DNA of 7,920 nt from an uncultured Nostocoides sp. (GCA_936931335.1 CAKZIH010000120.1:1-7920); one strand, 5' to 3'; shown: positions 1-7,430, counted from the first letter of the stretch. Notes: generated by a model not told the origin, from the sequence alone. Translations and numbers: made by a program.

Positions 1-1020
1 CAAGGACGAGTCCGCAGGCAGGTCGAGCGCGGATGGTGTCGCCCCGCGCGCCACCAACTGGGCACCGAGGGCGGCAACCATGGCGCCATTGTCGGTGCAC
101 AACTTCGGCGCGGGAACCCGCAACCGAATGCCCGCGGCATCGGCCCGCTCCTGCGCCAGGGCCCGCAGCCGCGAATTGGCGGCCACCCCGCCGCCGATCT
201 GCAGGTCTTCGACCCCATGTTCCCGGCAGGCGAGCACCGCCTTGCGGGTGAGCACGTCGACCACGGCCTCCTGGAAGGACGCGGCCACGTCGGCTACCGG
301 GATGGGGACCCATTGCGCCCGTTGGGTTTCCACCCAGCGGGCGACCGCCGTCTTGAGCCCGGAAAAGGAGAAATCGAAGCGATGCCGCTCCAGGTCCCGG
401 TTGGTGGTCAGGCCGCGCGGGAAGTCGATGGTGATCTGCCCGTCGCGGGCGGCGCGGTCGATATGCGGGCCGCCGGGGAAGGGCAGCCCGAGCACCCGGG
501 CGACCTTGTCGAAGGCCTCACCGGCGGCGTCGTCGATGGTCGCGCCCAGCGGGCGAACATCGCTGGTCACATCGGGCACCAAGAGCAAGGACGAATGCCC
601 GCCGGAAACCAGCAGGGCGAGCACGGGTTCCGGCAGGGGTCCGTGCTCCACGATGTCCACGGCGACATGCGCGGCGAGGTGGTTGACCCCATACAGGGGC
701 TTGCCCAGACCCAACGCGAGGGCCTTGGCTGCGGCCACCCCAACCATTAGCGTCCCGGCCAACCCGGGGCCGGAGGTGACCGCGATGGCATCCACGTCCC
801 GCAACCGAATCTGCGCGCTCTCGCAGGCGCGTTCGAGGGTGGGGATCATGGCTTCCAGATGGGCGCGGCTGGCCACCTCGGGCACCACGCCGCCGAATCG
901 GGCATGCTGCTCCACGCTGCTGGCGATGGTGTCGGCCAGCAGCCTTTCGCCGCGCACGATGCCGATTCCGGTCTCGTCGCAGGAGGTCTCGATGCCGAGC
1001 ACCAGGGGTGAGTCGGTCAT
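1..1020 (-). CDS. tsaD: tRNA N6-threonylcarbamoyladenosine transferase TsaD (3' end cut by window edge)
   Basis: TsaD transfers the threonylcarbamoyl group from threonylcarbamoyl-AMP to A37 of ANN-decoding tRNAs, in the cytosol, working with TsaB and TsaE. The reverse strand reads 340 codons from ATG at 1020 to the window edge without a stop; the family is usually about 340-350 residues, so only a few C-terminal residues should be missing. Visible motifs are the N-terminal ASKHA-fold start (VLGIETSCDETG, residues 7-18), the metal-binding pair His114/His118 in NHLAAH, the nucleotide-binding LLVSGGHSS, GEAFDKVARVLGL, FSFSGLKTA, GGVAANSRLR and the C-terminal metal-site segment KLCTDNGAM. The ATG overlaps the rimI stop by one base (TGATG) and has AGGAG five bases upstream, inside rimI, so translation is probably coupled. 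It is the last visible gene of the operon. Identification is near certain. Confidence 0.97.
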   Translation of the reverse strand, partial: MTDSPLVLGIETSCDETGIGIVRGERLLADTIASSVEQHARFGGVVPEVASRAHLEAMIPTLERACESAQIRLRDVDAIAVTSGPGLAGTLMVGVAAAKALALGLGKPLYGVNHLAAHVAVDIVEHGPLPEPVLALLVSGGHSSLLLVPDVTSDVRPLGATIDDAAGEAFDKVARVLGLPFPGGPHIDRAARDGQITIDFPRGLTTNRDLERHRFDFSFSGLKTAVARWVETQRAQWVPIPVADVAASFQEAVVDVLTRKAVLACREHGVEDLQIGGGVAANSRLRALAQERADAAGIRLRVPAPKLCTDNGAMVAALGAQLVARGATPSALDLPADSSL

Positions 1021-1478
1021 CAGCGCTCCTGCTCGTCCAGCCGTTTGCGCATGACTAGGGCGTCCACATCGCCGGGCTGGTAGTAGCGCCGGCGGGTCTG
1101 CACCACGTCGTAGCCACCGGAGCGGTAGAGCCCGATGGCCGGATCGTTGTCCGCGCGCACCTCGAGCATGATCACGCCGGCTCCCCGGTCATGCGCGCGA
1201 TCTTCCAACTCCTGCACCAGGATTCGGCCCAGACCGCGACCGCGGGCGGCCGGGGAGACCGCCACGGTCATGATGTCGCTGACCTCGCCGGCGTGATCGG
1301 CTCCGGCATAGCCGAGGACCGTATGCCCGTCTGCCGCAACGAGATAGTCACGCCGGGGGCGGGCGGCCAGTTCCTGCCACCAGGTGTCGGTGGACCAGGT
1401 GTCCACCGGGAAGAGTTGCGCTTCCAAGGCTTCCACCGCGGGCAGGTCGGTCCACTCCAGTTCGCGCAGAGCGGTCAC
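1020..1478 (-). CDS. rimI: RimI-type ribosomal protein S18 alanine N-acetyltransferase (GNAT family)
   Basis: This 152-residue protein is a single GNAT domain. RimI acetylates the N-terminal alanine of ribosomal protein S18 using acetyl-CoA; actinobacterial homologues may be broader N-alpha-acetyltransferases. The acetyl-CoA loop RGRGLG is at residues 79-84. The RimI-like C-terminal block runs from LEVRADN (105-111) through LYRSGGY to the RRRYY motif, with Glu106 and Tyr118 matching the expected catalytic base and acid positions by motif. The start is GTG at 1478, which overlaps the tsaB stop by 4 nt (GTGA); a G-rich GGGGGGA lies about 7 bases upstream. Position between tsaB and tsaD is the classic location of rimI and supports the call over a generic acetyltransferase. 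True substrate is inferred from family and context. Confidence 0.9.
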   Translation of the reverse strand: MTALRELEWTDLPAVEALEAQLFPVDTWSTDTWWQELAARPRRDYLVAADGHTVLGYAGADHAGEVSDIMTVAVSPAARGRGLGRILVQELEDRAHDRGAGVIMLEVRADNDPAIGLYRSGGYDVVQTRRRYYQPGDVDALVMRKRLDEQER

Positions 1479-2152
1479 GGGCGATTCCCCCCGACCAGGG
1501 TGGACTTGGGGATCGCCGGTTCCTGGGCATCGGGCCGGCGCAGATAGAGCGGCTCCGGGGCCTGCGTCCGGCCTTCGGCGAGCTGGCGTAGCGCCACCTC
1601 GGCCAGGATGGCCGCCGAAACGTCATGTGGCGCAACCGGATTGGCAAAAAGATCGGGATAGAGGTCGGGTCCACGCCCGGCGGTCGGCAACTCACGCACC
1701 CGTGCGGGCAGCTGCGCCGGAGCCACCACTTCGGGCCCCTCGACGCGTTCCGCCAAGCCCTGGGTCACCACATACCGGGCCCAATAGACCTCCTTGCGCC
1801 GGGCGTCGGCGGCGACCAGCAGTTCGCCCTCCGTGATCCCGGCCGCCTCGGCGGCCAGCGCGTCCAGCGAGCACACCCCGTGCACCGGGATACCCAGCGC
1901 GAAACCGAGGGTGCGGGCGGTGACCAGCCCGACCCGCAGCCCGGTATAGGGGCCGGCGCCCACTCCCACAGCGATATCCGTCAGATCGCCGGGCGCAGCC
2001 CCGGCGACCCCGAGCACCCGCTCGATGACCGGCGCCAGGGTCTCGGTATGACGGCGTGCGTCGAGTACCGCGTCCTCGGCGAGCAGGCGCTCCCCGTCAT
2101 GGACCGCGGCGGTGATCGCCGAAGTCGCGGTGTCCAAGGCCAACAGCAGCAT
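1475..2152 (-). CDS. tsaB: tRNA threonylcarbamoyladenosine biosynthesis protein TsaB
   Basis: TsaB is the non-catalytic ASKHA-fold partner that dimerises with TsaD and is needed for t6A synthesis. The 225-residue length is normal. The N-terminus LLALDTATSAITAAV and the segment GVGAGPYTGLR (residues 63-73), followed by TARTLGFALGIPV, are diagnostic of TsaB; it lacks the His-x-x-x-His metal site seen in the neighbouring TsaD, which separates the two paralogues. The tail contains PLYLRRPDA, a conserved end in this family. ATG at 2152 abuts the tsaE stop directly (TGAATG), with a perfect AGGAGG at 2158-2163 five bases upstream. The stop overlaps the rimI GTG by 4 nt. Confidence 0.95.
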   Translation of the reverse strand: MLLLALDTATSAITAAVHDGERLLAEDAVLDARRHTETLAPVIERVLGVAGAAPGDLTDIAVGVGAGPYTGLRVGLVTARTLGFALGIPVHGVCSLDALAAEAAGITEGELLVAADARRKEVYWARYVVTQGLAERVEGPEVVAPAQLPARVRELPTAGRGPDLYPDLFANPVAPHDVSAAILAEVALRQLAEGRTQAPEPLYLRRPDAQEPAIPKSTLVGGNRP

Positions 2153-2644
2153 TCAGTCCTCCTGCGTCAGGGCGCGCAGGCCGGCGTGGGCCGCCGGCGC
2201 AGCCCAGCGAGATCCGACGGGACGCAAGGTCAGGGTGCGCTCTTGGGTGTCCGGATCGGCGTCCAGCCGGATGCCGAGGTGGCTATCCGCAAGCTCCTCC
2301 GCCAGGCCCTCGCCCCACTCCACCACGGTCACCGAACTTTCCACTCCCGCATCGAGATCCATATCGTCCAGCTCGGCGAAGGAGCCCAAGCGATAGGCGT
2401 CGACGTGGACCAGGTCGGGCCCGTCACCGAGCGCGGGATGGACCCGGGCGATGACGAAGGTCGGCGAGGTGACATCGCCCCGGACGCGGAGGCCGGCCCC
2501 GATCCCCCGAGTTAGTGTGGTCTTGCCGGCCCCGAGCTCCCCACTGAGAATCACTAGGTCACCGGCGCGCAGCAGGGTCGCCAGCGCCCGGCCGAAGCTG
2601 GTGAGTTCGTCCACGGTCGCCAAGCGGACCTGAAGGGACGTCAT
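2153..2644 (-). CDS. tsaE: tRNA threonylcarbamoyladenosine biosynthesis ATPase TsaE
   Basis: TsaE is a small P-loop ATPase that binds the TsaB-TsaD complex and drives multiple rounds of t6A formation. The 163-residue protein shows the Walker A motif GELGAGKTT (residues 35-43, Lys41), the SPTFVI switch-like segment (60-65), HVDAYRL (80-86) and VEWGE (108-112), all characteristic of the family. The N-terminal ATVDELTSFGRALATLL is also typical. ATG at 2644 overlaps the stop of the upstream hydrolase gene by 4 nt (ATGA); a GAGGAGG Shine-Dalgarno lies in the last codons of that gene. The last 30 or so residues, rich in Ala and Arg, are less conserved. No anomaly is seen. Confidence 0.95.
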   Translation of the reverse strand: MTSLQVRLATVDELTSFGRALATLLRAGDLVILSGELGAGKTTLTRGIGAGLRVRGDVTSPTFVIARVHPALGDGPDLVHVDAYRLGSFAELDDMDLDAGVESSVTVVEWGEGLAEELADSHLGIRLDADPDTQERTLTLRPVGSRWAAPAAHAGLRALTQED

Positions 2645-3822
2645 ACGGCCTCCTCGGCGCGGCGGCGTGACCCGGACCGGGCCCGCCGGCGGGCCACGCG
2701 CACCTGACGCGCGATATCGGTCACCTGGGTCGGCACCCCAGTCGAACCGGTATGCGGCGTGCTCACCCGGTCGATCAGCGCGAGCAGTTGCGCATCGACC
2801 AGGGCGGGGTATTCGAGCATGATCAGGTGCCCGGCGTCGGTGACCACCACGTGTTCGCTCTCCGGGAGCGCCTCGACGATGGCCAGGCTGTGCTCCGGCG
2901 GGGTGAGCAGGTCGTCCTCGCCGTTGAGTACCAGGACCGGCATATGCCGGTATGCCGCCAGCGCCACCCGCTTGTCATGCGCCTCCAGTGCCGGCAAGAA
3001 GGCCCCGACAACGGACAGGTCGGTGCCGAGCAATATGTCCGCGCTATAGCGGACGGTCTCCTCCGAGACCGGCGAGGCGAAGGAGAAGTGCTCCACCAGG
3101 GCAGATTCCAGATCCCGGCCGATGCGTCGCGCTGTCTTCCAGACCCGTTGGCGCGCAGCAAGATTGGTGAGCATCCCGGGGCCCATGCGCAGCACCGCCG
3201 CGCCAAGGAAGCGACCGAAGCCCAGCGAGATCATCCCGCCGCCGCCGGCGCTGGTCGCCAGGAAAGCCGCGGCCTTGACCCGGTCACGCACGAGATCGGG
3301 ATGGCTGTCCGCGAGCGCCATCATGGTCATTCCACCCATCGAGTGGCCGACGAGGGCCAGGTCTTCCCCGGCGGCGCTCGCGGCGATCACCGCGGCTAGG
3401 TCGTTGCCCAGTTGCTCGATGGTGGCCTCCTTGACCCCGCCCCAGGCAGAGCGGCCGTGCCCGCGCTGATCCCAGGCGACACACCGGTATCCGGCGCGCA
3501 CCGCGGCCCGGCGCTGGTGCACCCAGGAGGCCGAGGAGAGGCAATAGCCATGGGTGAAAATGATGGTGGCGCCGCTGGTCCACTCCGCGGGCTCGTCGAT
3601 CTCCACATGCAGGGACACTCCGTCGTCCGTGGCCACCGACTGCTGCGCTGTCGGCTCCCAGTCGAGGGGATGGTCGGTGCCCAGCAGGCTCGCATCCAAA
3701 CCGTCGAGTTCGCTGCGCCGGCGCCGCGAGCGACGGGCCACCGCACCCGCGGCGCTGACCGCGCCGGCGGCGGTGGCCATCCCGATTGTCGCGGTGGTCA
3801 CCCGGCGAGTGCGGGCACTCAT
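2641..3822 (-). CDS. Alpha/beta hydrolase with hydrophobic N-terminal segment, substrate unknown
   Basis: This 393-residue serine hydrolase sits between alr and tsaE, a position that in many actinomycetes is occupied by an alpha/beta hydrolase of unknown substrate. The core starts near residue 58. It has the oxyanion-region HG (91-92), WDQRGHGRS (117-125), the nucleophile elbow GHSMGG (159-164, Ser161), a probable acid in GEDDLLTP (Asp303 or Asp304) and the catalytic His332 in DAGH, so the triad appears intact. Residues 8-30 are an Ala/Gly/Val-rich stretch followed by RRSRRRR, which resembles an uncleaved N-terminal membrane anchor with a positive-inside cytosolic flank or a signal-like segment. 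The C-terminus (about 371-390) is strongly basic. Start ATG at 3822 overlaps the alr stop by 4 nt (ATGA), with GAGG four bases upstream. It could be an esterase, lipase or epoxide-hydrolase-like enzyme; the sequence does not decide. Confidence 0.85.
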   Translation of the reverse strand: MSARTRRVTTATIGMATAAGAVSAAGAVARRSRRRRSELDGLDASLLGTDHPLDWEPTAQQSVATDDGVSLHVEIDEPAEWTSGATIIFTHGYCLSSASWVHQRRAAVRAGYRCVAWDQRGHGRSAWGGVKEATIEQLGNDLAAVIAASAAGEDLALVGHSMGGMTMMALADSHPDLVRDRVKAAAFLATSAGGGGMISLGFGRFLGAAVLRMGPGMLTNLAARQRVWKTARRIGRDLESALVEHFSFASPVSEETVRYSADILLGTDLSVVGAFLPALEAHDKRVALAAYRHMPVLVLNGEDDLLTPPEHSLAIVEALPESEHVVVTDAGHLIMLEYPALVDAQLLALIDRVSTPHTGSTGVPTQVTDIARQVRVARRRARSGSRRRAEEAV

Positions 3823-5006
3823 TGCGCCTCGGTCCGGTACAGGCGCGGCAGGCGGGCGCCGATCCGGGTGACGATCTCGTAGCTGATGGTGTCCGCCGCC
3901 TGCGCCCAGTCCTGGGCCGTGGGTTCACCCCGGGCCGCGGATCCGAAGACGACGACCTCGTCGCCGATGGCGACCGATGAGTCCGGCCCGAGGTCCAGGA
4001 CGAACTGATCCATGCAGACCCGCCCGGCGACGGGCAGTTGGCGTCCGTCCAGCAGGACGGGACCGGCATTCGATGCATGCCGGGGTATGCCGTCGGCATA
4101 GCCGAGCGGGACCAGGGCCACGCGGGTGTTGGCCTGCGGCGCATAGGTATGCCCGTAGCTGACCCCTTGACCGGCCGGGATCTGCTTGACATTGGCGACC
4201 CGAGCGACCAGCCGCATCGCCTCCCGCAGGCCATAGTCAGCGGCGCTGCCCAGGTCGGGCACCGGCGAGAGCCCATAGACCGCGACGCCAGGGCGCACCA
4301 GGTCGTAGTGCGCGCTGGGGTTGGTCAAGGTGGCGGCGGAATTGGCCAGGTGGCGCAGTTGGGGTGCCACCCCTTCGCGCTCCATCGTGGCCACCGCGTC
4401 CTCGAAGACCTGCTGCTGGGCCCGCACAGTCGGATGGTCGGGGGCGTCCGCATAGGCGAAATGCGACCAGGCCCCGACGACCTCCACGGCGCCCTCGGCG
4501 GCGAGGCGGGCGGTGGCGCGCACCAGGTCGGTGAAATCGGCCCCGAAGGCACCGCCCCGGGCTAGGCCGGTGTCCACCTTGAGGTGGATGCGCGCGGGCT
4601 TGCCGCGGCGCCGGGCCGCCTCCGCGATCGCCCCGAGCCCCCAGCCGGTCCCCACCGAGAGGTCGATATCGGCGAGCAGCGCCGCGTCCAGGTCGGCGCC
4701 GGGCACAAAGAGCCAGCTGAGCATGGGTGCGGTGATACCCGAGGCGCGCACCTGCAGGGCCTCGGCCAGCTGGGCGACCCCGATCCAGGTGGCCCCGCCG
4801 GCGAGTGCCGCGCGGGCGCTGGGCAGCGCGCCGTGCCCATAACCATCGGCCTTGACCACCGCCATCACCTGCGCCGATCCGGCCCGGCGATCCAGTTCCG
4901 CGACATTGTCGCGAATAGCGCCGAGATCGATCTCGGCGTAGCCGGAGACCCCCGGCAGATCCGCCGAGACGGCGGGCGGGTGTCCGGCGGTCGGAGAAGC
5001 ATCCAT
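3819..5006 (-). CDS. alr: Alanine racemase (PLP-dependent)
   Basis: Alr interconverts L- and D-alanine, supplying D-Ala for peptidoglycan. With the ATG at 5006 the protein has 395 residues, close to other actinobacterial Alr. The PLP-binding lysine is Lys52 in VVKADGYGHG. The barrel strand HLKVDTGLAR (141-150) carries the substrate-region arginine, RPG is at 238-240, the second catalytic base is Tyr284 in GVSYGHTY, and CMDQ is at 331-334. All expected catalytic parts are present. The frame stays open to an upstream ATG at 5066, adding 20 residues, but that stretch (rich in Gly, Pro, Cys and Arg) is unlike Alr N-termini and overlaps the putative promoter. The 5006 start has a GGGGA about 5 bases upstream, so I prefer it. 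It is the first gene of the six-gene operon, and its stop overlaps the hydrolase start. Confidence 0.94.
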   Translation of the reverse strand: MDASPTAGHPPAVSADLPGVSGYAEIDLGAIRDNVAELDRRAGSAQVMAVVKADGYGHGALPSARAALAGGATWIGVAQLAEALQVRASGITAPMLSWLFVPGADLDAALLADIDLSVGTGWGLGAIAEAARRRGKPARIHLKVDTGLARGGAFGADFTDLVRATARLAAEGAVEVVGAWSHFAYADAPDHPTVRAQQQVFEDAVATMEREGVAPQLRHLANSAATLTNPSAHYDLVRPGVAVYGLSPVPDLGSAADYGLREAMRLVARVANVKQIPAGQGVSYGHTYAPQANTRVALVPLGYADGIPRHASNAGPVLLDGRQLPVAGRVCMDQFVLDLGPDSSVAIGDEVVVFGSAARGEPTAQDWAQAADTISYEIVTRIGARLPRLYRTEAQ

Positions 5007-5016
5007 CAGATCCCCA

Positions 5017-5022
5017 ATCCTA
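5017..5022 (-). promoter_or_regulatory. Possible -10 element for the alr-tsaD operon
   Basis: On the reverse strand the hexamer TAGGAT fits the actinobacterial TANNNT pattern and ends 10 bases before the alr ATG at 5006. No convincing -35 hexamer is found 16-18 bases upstream. If functional, the transcript would begin only a few bases before the ATG, giving a nearly leaderless alr mRNA. The location fits, because this is the only gap in front of the six-gene operon, but a single hexamer is weak evidence. Confidence 0.25.
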
Positions 5023-5089
5023 CGTTCCCGGCCCGGGCATCCTGGGCAGCCGTCACCGGCCGGCACTGGGGGCTAGCGAAGCCTCGCCG

Positions 5090-5109
5090 CCACCGTCAGC
5101 CGACGGTGG
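5090..5109 (-). terminator. Stem-loop after the ureohydrolase gene, likely U-tract-less terminator
   Basis: A perfect inverted repeat CCACCGTC-AGCC-GACGGTGG forms an 8-bp GC-rich stem with a 4-base loop. It begins one base after the ureohydrolase stop (5110-5112). No U-run follows; the downstream reverse-strand sequence instead contains a second short hairpin-forming stretch (GCGA-GGCT-TCGC at about 5076-5087). Actinobacteria commonly use terminators without a U-tract. It separates the transporter/ureohydrolase unit from the alr operon, which reads in the same direction. Confidence 0.5.
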
Positions 5110-6069
5110 TCACCGACTGATCTCCTTGGACATCAGAGTCACCAGGTCGAAGGCCACCGTCGCGGCGGCGACGCAGGTGATCTCCGCATGGTCGTAGGCC
5201 GGCGCGACCTCGACGACATCGCCGCCGATGAGGTTGAGGCCGTCCAGCCGCCGCAGCACATGCAGCAGCTCCCGGCTGCTGAGCCCACCCATCTCCGGCG
5301 TCCCCGTGCCCGGCGCGAAGGCCGGATCGAGCACGTCGATATCGATCGACACATACAGCGGGGTGTCCCCCACCCGCCGCCGGATGGCATCGACGGCGCC
5401 ATCGATGCCGATCACGTCGAGGTCGCCGGCGCGGATGATCCGGAAGCCGAAGCGGGCATCGTCGACGAGATCCATCTTGTCGTAGATCGGGCCGCGGATG
5501 CCCAGGTGCATCGACTTCTCGGGAGCGAGCAGGCCCTCCTCGAAGGCCCGCCGGAAGACCGTGCCGTGCGTGGTCGGCTGGTTGAAATAGGTGTCCCAGG
5601 TGTCCAGATGCGCATCGAAGTGGACGAGGGCGATCGGGCCGTGGATCTTGTGGGCCGCCCGCAGCATCGGGAGCGCAATCGTGTGATCGCCGCCCAACGC
5701 CACGATCTTGCGACCCGCGGTGCCGTGCACCTCGCTCGCCAAACCCTCGATCTGCCGCAGCGCGTCATCGATGTCATATGGCGTGCAGGGCACATCACCC
5801 GCATCCACGACCTGGGCATGCTGCAGCGGGGCGATGTCCAGGTCCACATGGAACTGCGGCCGCAGGTTCCGCGAGGCCTGCCGGATCCCCATCGGGCCGA
5901 ACCGCGCACCCGGCCGATAGGACGTCCCGCCGTCGAATGGCACCCCGAGGATCGCAATGTCGAAGTCGCTGACATCCCTCACCTCGGGCACCCTCGCGAA
6001 GGTTCCCCGACCGGCATAACGCGGCACCTTGGTTGCGTCGAGTGCCCCAATGGGCTGGTCCGTGGACAT
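5110..6069 (-). CDS. Ureohydrolase, agmatinase/guanidinobutyrase family
   Basis: This 319-residue cytosolic enzyme belongs to the arginase/agmatinase superfamily, which hydrolyses guanidino compounds to urea and an amine using a binuclear manganese centre. All six metal ligands are visible: His129 in GGDHT, Asp152, His154 and Asp156 in HFDAHLD (150-156), and Asp243 and Asp245 in SIDIDVLDP (241-249). Further family hallmarks are LGVPFDGGTSYRPGARFGP (41-59), HGT (168-170), TGTPEMGG (255-262) and VVEVAP with Glu288. The long N-terminus and HxDTWDTYF favour the agmatinase/guanidinobutyrase/guanidinopropionase branch over arginase or formimidoylglutamase. ATG at 6069 has AGGAGA five bases upstream, and the gene follows the transporter after 14 nt, so the two form an operon. 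speB is a usual label, but no arginine decarboxylase is nearby, so the substrate is left open. Confidence 0.92.
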   Translation of the reverse strand: MSTDQPIGALDATKVPRYAGRGTFARVPEVRDVSDFDIAILGVPFDGGTSYRPGARFGPMGIRQASRNLRPQFHVDLDIAPLQHAQVVDAGDVPCTPYDIDDALRQIEGLASEVHGTAGRKIVALGGDHTIALPMLRAAHKIHGPIALVHFDAHLDTWDTYFNQPTTHGTVFRRAFEEGLLAPEKSMHLGIRGPIYDKMDLVDDARFGFRIIRAGDLDVIGIDGAVDAIRRRVGDTPLYVSIDIDVLDPAFAPGTGTPEMGGLSSRELLHVLRRLDGLNLIGGDVVEVAPAYDHAEITCVAAATVAFDLVTLMSKEISR

Positions 6070-6074
6070 TCAGA

Positions 6075-6080
6075 TCTCCT
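6075..6080 (-). promoter_or_regulatory. Ribosome binding site of the ureohydrolase gene
   Basis: AGGAGA on the reverse strand lies 5 bases before the ATG at 6069, within the 14-base gap after the transporter stop at 6084. It fixes the start codon. No terminator or promoter fits in this gap, supporting co-transcription. Confidence 0.75.
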
Positions 6081-6083
6081 TGG

Positions 6084-7424
6084 TCAGGCGTGGTGAGTGG
6101 CTGCAGAGGTGGGCTCGAGAGAGACGTCCGACAACGACCTTCCCGCGGTCTCGACGCCCCACGCAAGCGTGGCGACGAGACCGATCACCGAGACCAGCGC
6201 CCCCGCCAGCAACACCCAGGCGACGCCTCGGTCGAGGGCGAAGGGCATCAGATAGACCGCGATCGCCGCGCCGATCCGGCTCACCGCGGTGCCGATGCCG
6301 ACCGCGGTGGCGCGCACCTCGGTGGGGAAGAGCTCATTGGGATAGACGATCTCGAGGAAGTTGGAGGCACCGGACAGCAGCGCGAAGGTGCAGATCGCGG
6401 CGAACACGGCCCAGGCAGCCGCACCGGGGACCACCCCGACGATGCCCCATACGAGCGCGATGCCGGCGAAGGTATAGATCAGCAGCTTCCGGCGACCGAT
6501 GCGGTCGACCAGCAGCAACCCCGGCACGCCGCCGACCACGAACAACGACGCGAGGAAGATCTCGGCACCATTGCCCGTCATACCCGCCTTCGCGATGAAG
6601 TCGAAGGAGAACGAATAGATCGACAGCAGCGGGATCACCTGGCACATCCAGAAAATTCCGACGAAGAGGGTCCGCTTGAGGTACGGCTCGCGGAAGACCG
6701 CACCCACGGTCACCCGCTCGGTCGACTCGGACTCCGACAGGTCCTCGACGCCGTATGACGGTCCGAAGACCTTCTTGATCGACTCGTCGGCCTCCTGCAC
6801 CCTGCCCTTGGCGACGAGCCAGCGTGGCGATTCCGGGGTGCCCAACCGCATGATCAACGTGACCAGGGCAAAGACGGCCGGGCTGGCCAGCATCCACCGC
6901 CACGCGTCGTCTCCAGCAGCCTGCGAGATCGCGGCGACGACGGGTGCCACCGCGGCGCCCACCGCCCAGACGACGAAGGTCGCACCGAGCATTCGGCCGC
7001 GGTATTTCGCGGGCAGATATTCGGTCAACAGCGAGGTGGCGATCGGATAATCGGCGCCGATCATCATGCCGACGAGGAAGCGCAGCACGACGAGCTGCCA
7101 GACGTCGGTCGCAAAGAAGCACAGAGCCGAGAAGAGCGCCAGCGCGAGCAGATTCGCGATATACATGATGTGCCGGCCGATGCGGTCGGTCAGCCACCCG
7201 AAGACGGGCCCGCCGAAGAAGATGCCCACCAGCGCCGCCGCGGCGATCATGCCCTTGTCCGCGGTGGTGACCTCCATGGTGGTGGACATCGATGACCAGG
7301 TGAAGCCGATGATCGCGATGGCGTAGCCGTCGATGAACGGTCCACCCGAGGAGTAGAGCGTCAGCCGTTTGTGGAACGACGTCAGTGGGGCATCATCGAT
7401 GAGGTTGCTGCTGCTCGACGCCAT
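6084..7424 (-). CDS. Major facilitator superfamily transporter (sugar-porter / metabolite:H+ symporter-like)
   Basis: This 446-residue integral membrane protein has about twelve hydrophobic segments, roughly at residues 30-48, 58-78, 86-106, 110-130, 146-168, 178-194, 252-275, 287-306, 315-332, 336-355, 372-395 and 401-423, with a cytosolic loop of about 55 residues between halves. Motif A appears as GWLTDRIGRH (76-85) and again in the second half as DRIGRRK (307-313). GADYPI (123-128), RGR (142-144), PESPRWL (197-203) and YPNELFPTEVRATAVG (361-376) are typical of the sugar porter and aromatic/organic acid:H+ symporter group. The substrate cannot be read from sequence. Operon position with a ureohydrolase and a divergent PucR regulator suggests a guanidino compound or related amine. 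ATG at 7424 has AGGAG (7431-7435) six bases upstream. Confidence 0.9.
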   Translation of the reverse strand: MASSSSNLIDDAPLTSFHKRLTLYSSGGPFIDGYAIAIIGFTWSSMSTTMEVTTADKGMIAAAALVGIFFGGPVFGWLTDRIGRHIMYIANLLALALFSALCFFATDVWQLVVLRFLVGMMIGADYPIATSLLTEYLPAKYRGRMLGATFVVWAVGAAVAPVVAAISQAAGDDAWRWMLASPAVFALVTLIMRLGTPESPRWLVAKGRVQEADESIKKVFGPSYGVEDLSESESTERVTVGAVFREPYLKRTLFVGIFWMCQVIPLLSIYSFSFDFIAKAGMTGNGAEIFLASLFVVGGVPGLLLVDRIGRRKLLIYTFAGIALVWGIVGVVPGAAAWAVFAAICTFALLSGASNFLEIVYPNELFPTEVRATAVGIGTAVSRIGAAIAVYLMPFALDRGVAWVLLAGALVSVIGLVATLAWGVETAGRSLSDVSLEPTSAATHHA

Positions 7425-7430
7425 GCGCGA

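Noticed and set aside
80..1054. 324-codon open frame on the plus strand (and another at 217-750)
   Set aside because: It lies antisense to tsaD, whose frame has every family motif. The translation is low-complexity Ser/Arg/Ala with no recognisable domain, as expected for a shadow frame in GC-rich DNA.
1625..2515. 296-codon plus-strand frame across tsaB and tsaE
   Set aside because: Gln/Gly/Arg-rich shadow of two well-supported genes on the other strand; no motif and no ribosome binding site context.
3284..4276. 330-codon minus-strand frame overlapping the hydrolase and alr
   Set aside because: It is an out-of-frame reading of the same strand, with biased Arg/Pro/Ser composition; the in-frame hydrolase and Alr carry the catalytic motifs.
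5110..6069. Arginase, formimidoylglutamase or nickel guanidine hydrolase
   Set aside because: The loop and N-terminal motifs fit the agmatinase/guanidinobutyrase branch better, and no hypA/hypB-like nickel accessory genes or histidine-utilisation genes are adjacent in the window.
5188..6096. 302-codon plus-strand frame opposite the ureohydrolase
   Set aside because: Antisense shadow of the ureohydrolase, whose metal ligands are all present; the shadow has no recognisable fold or motif.
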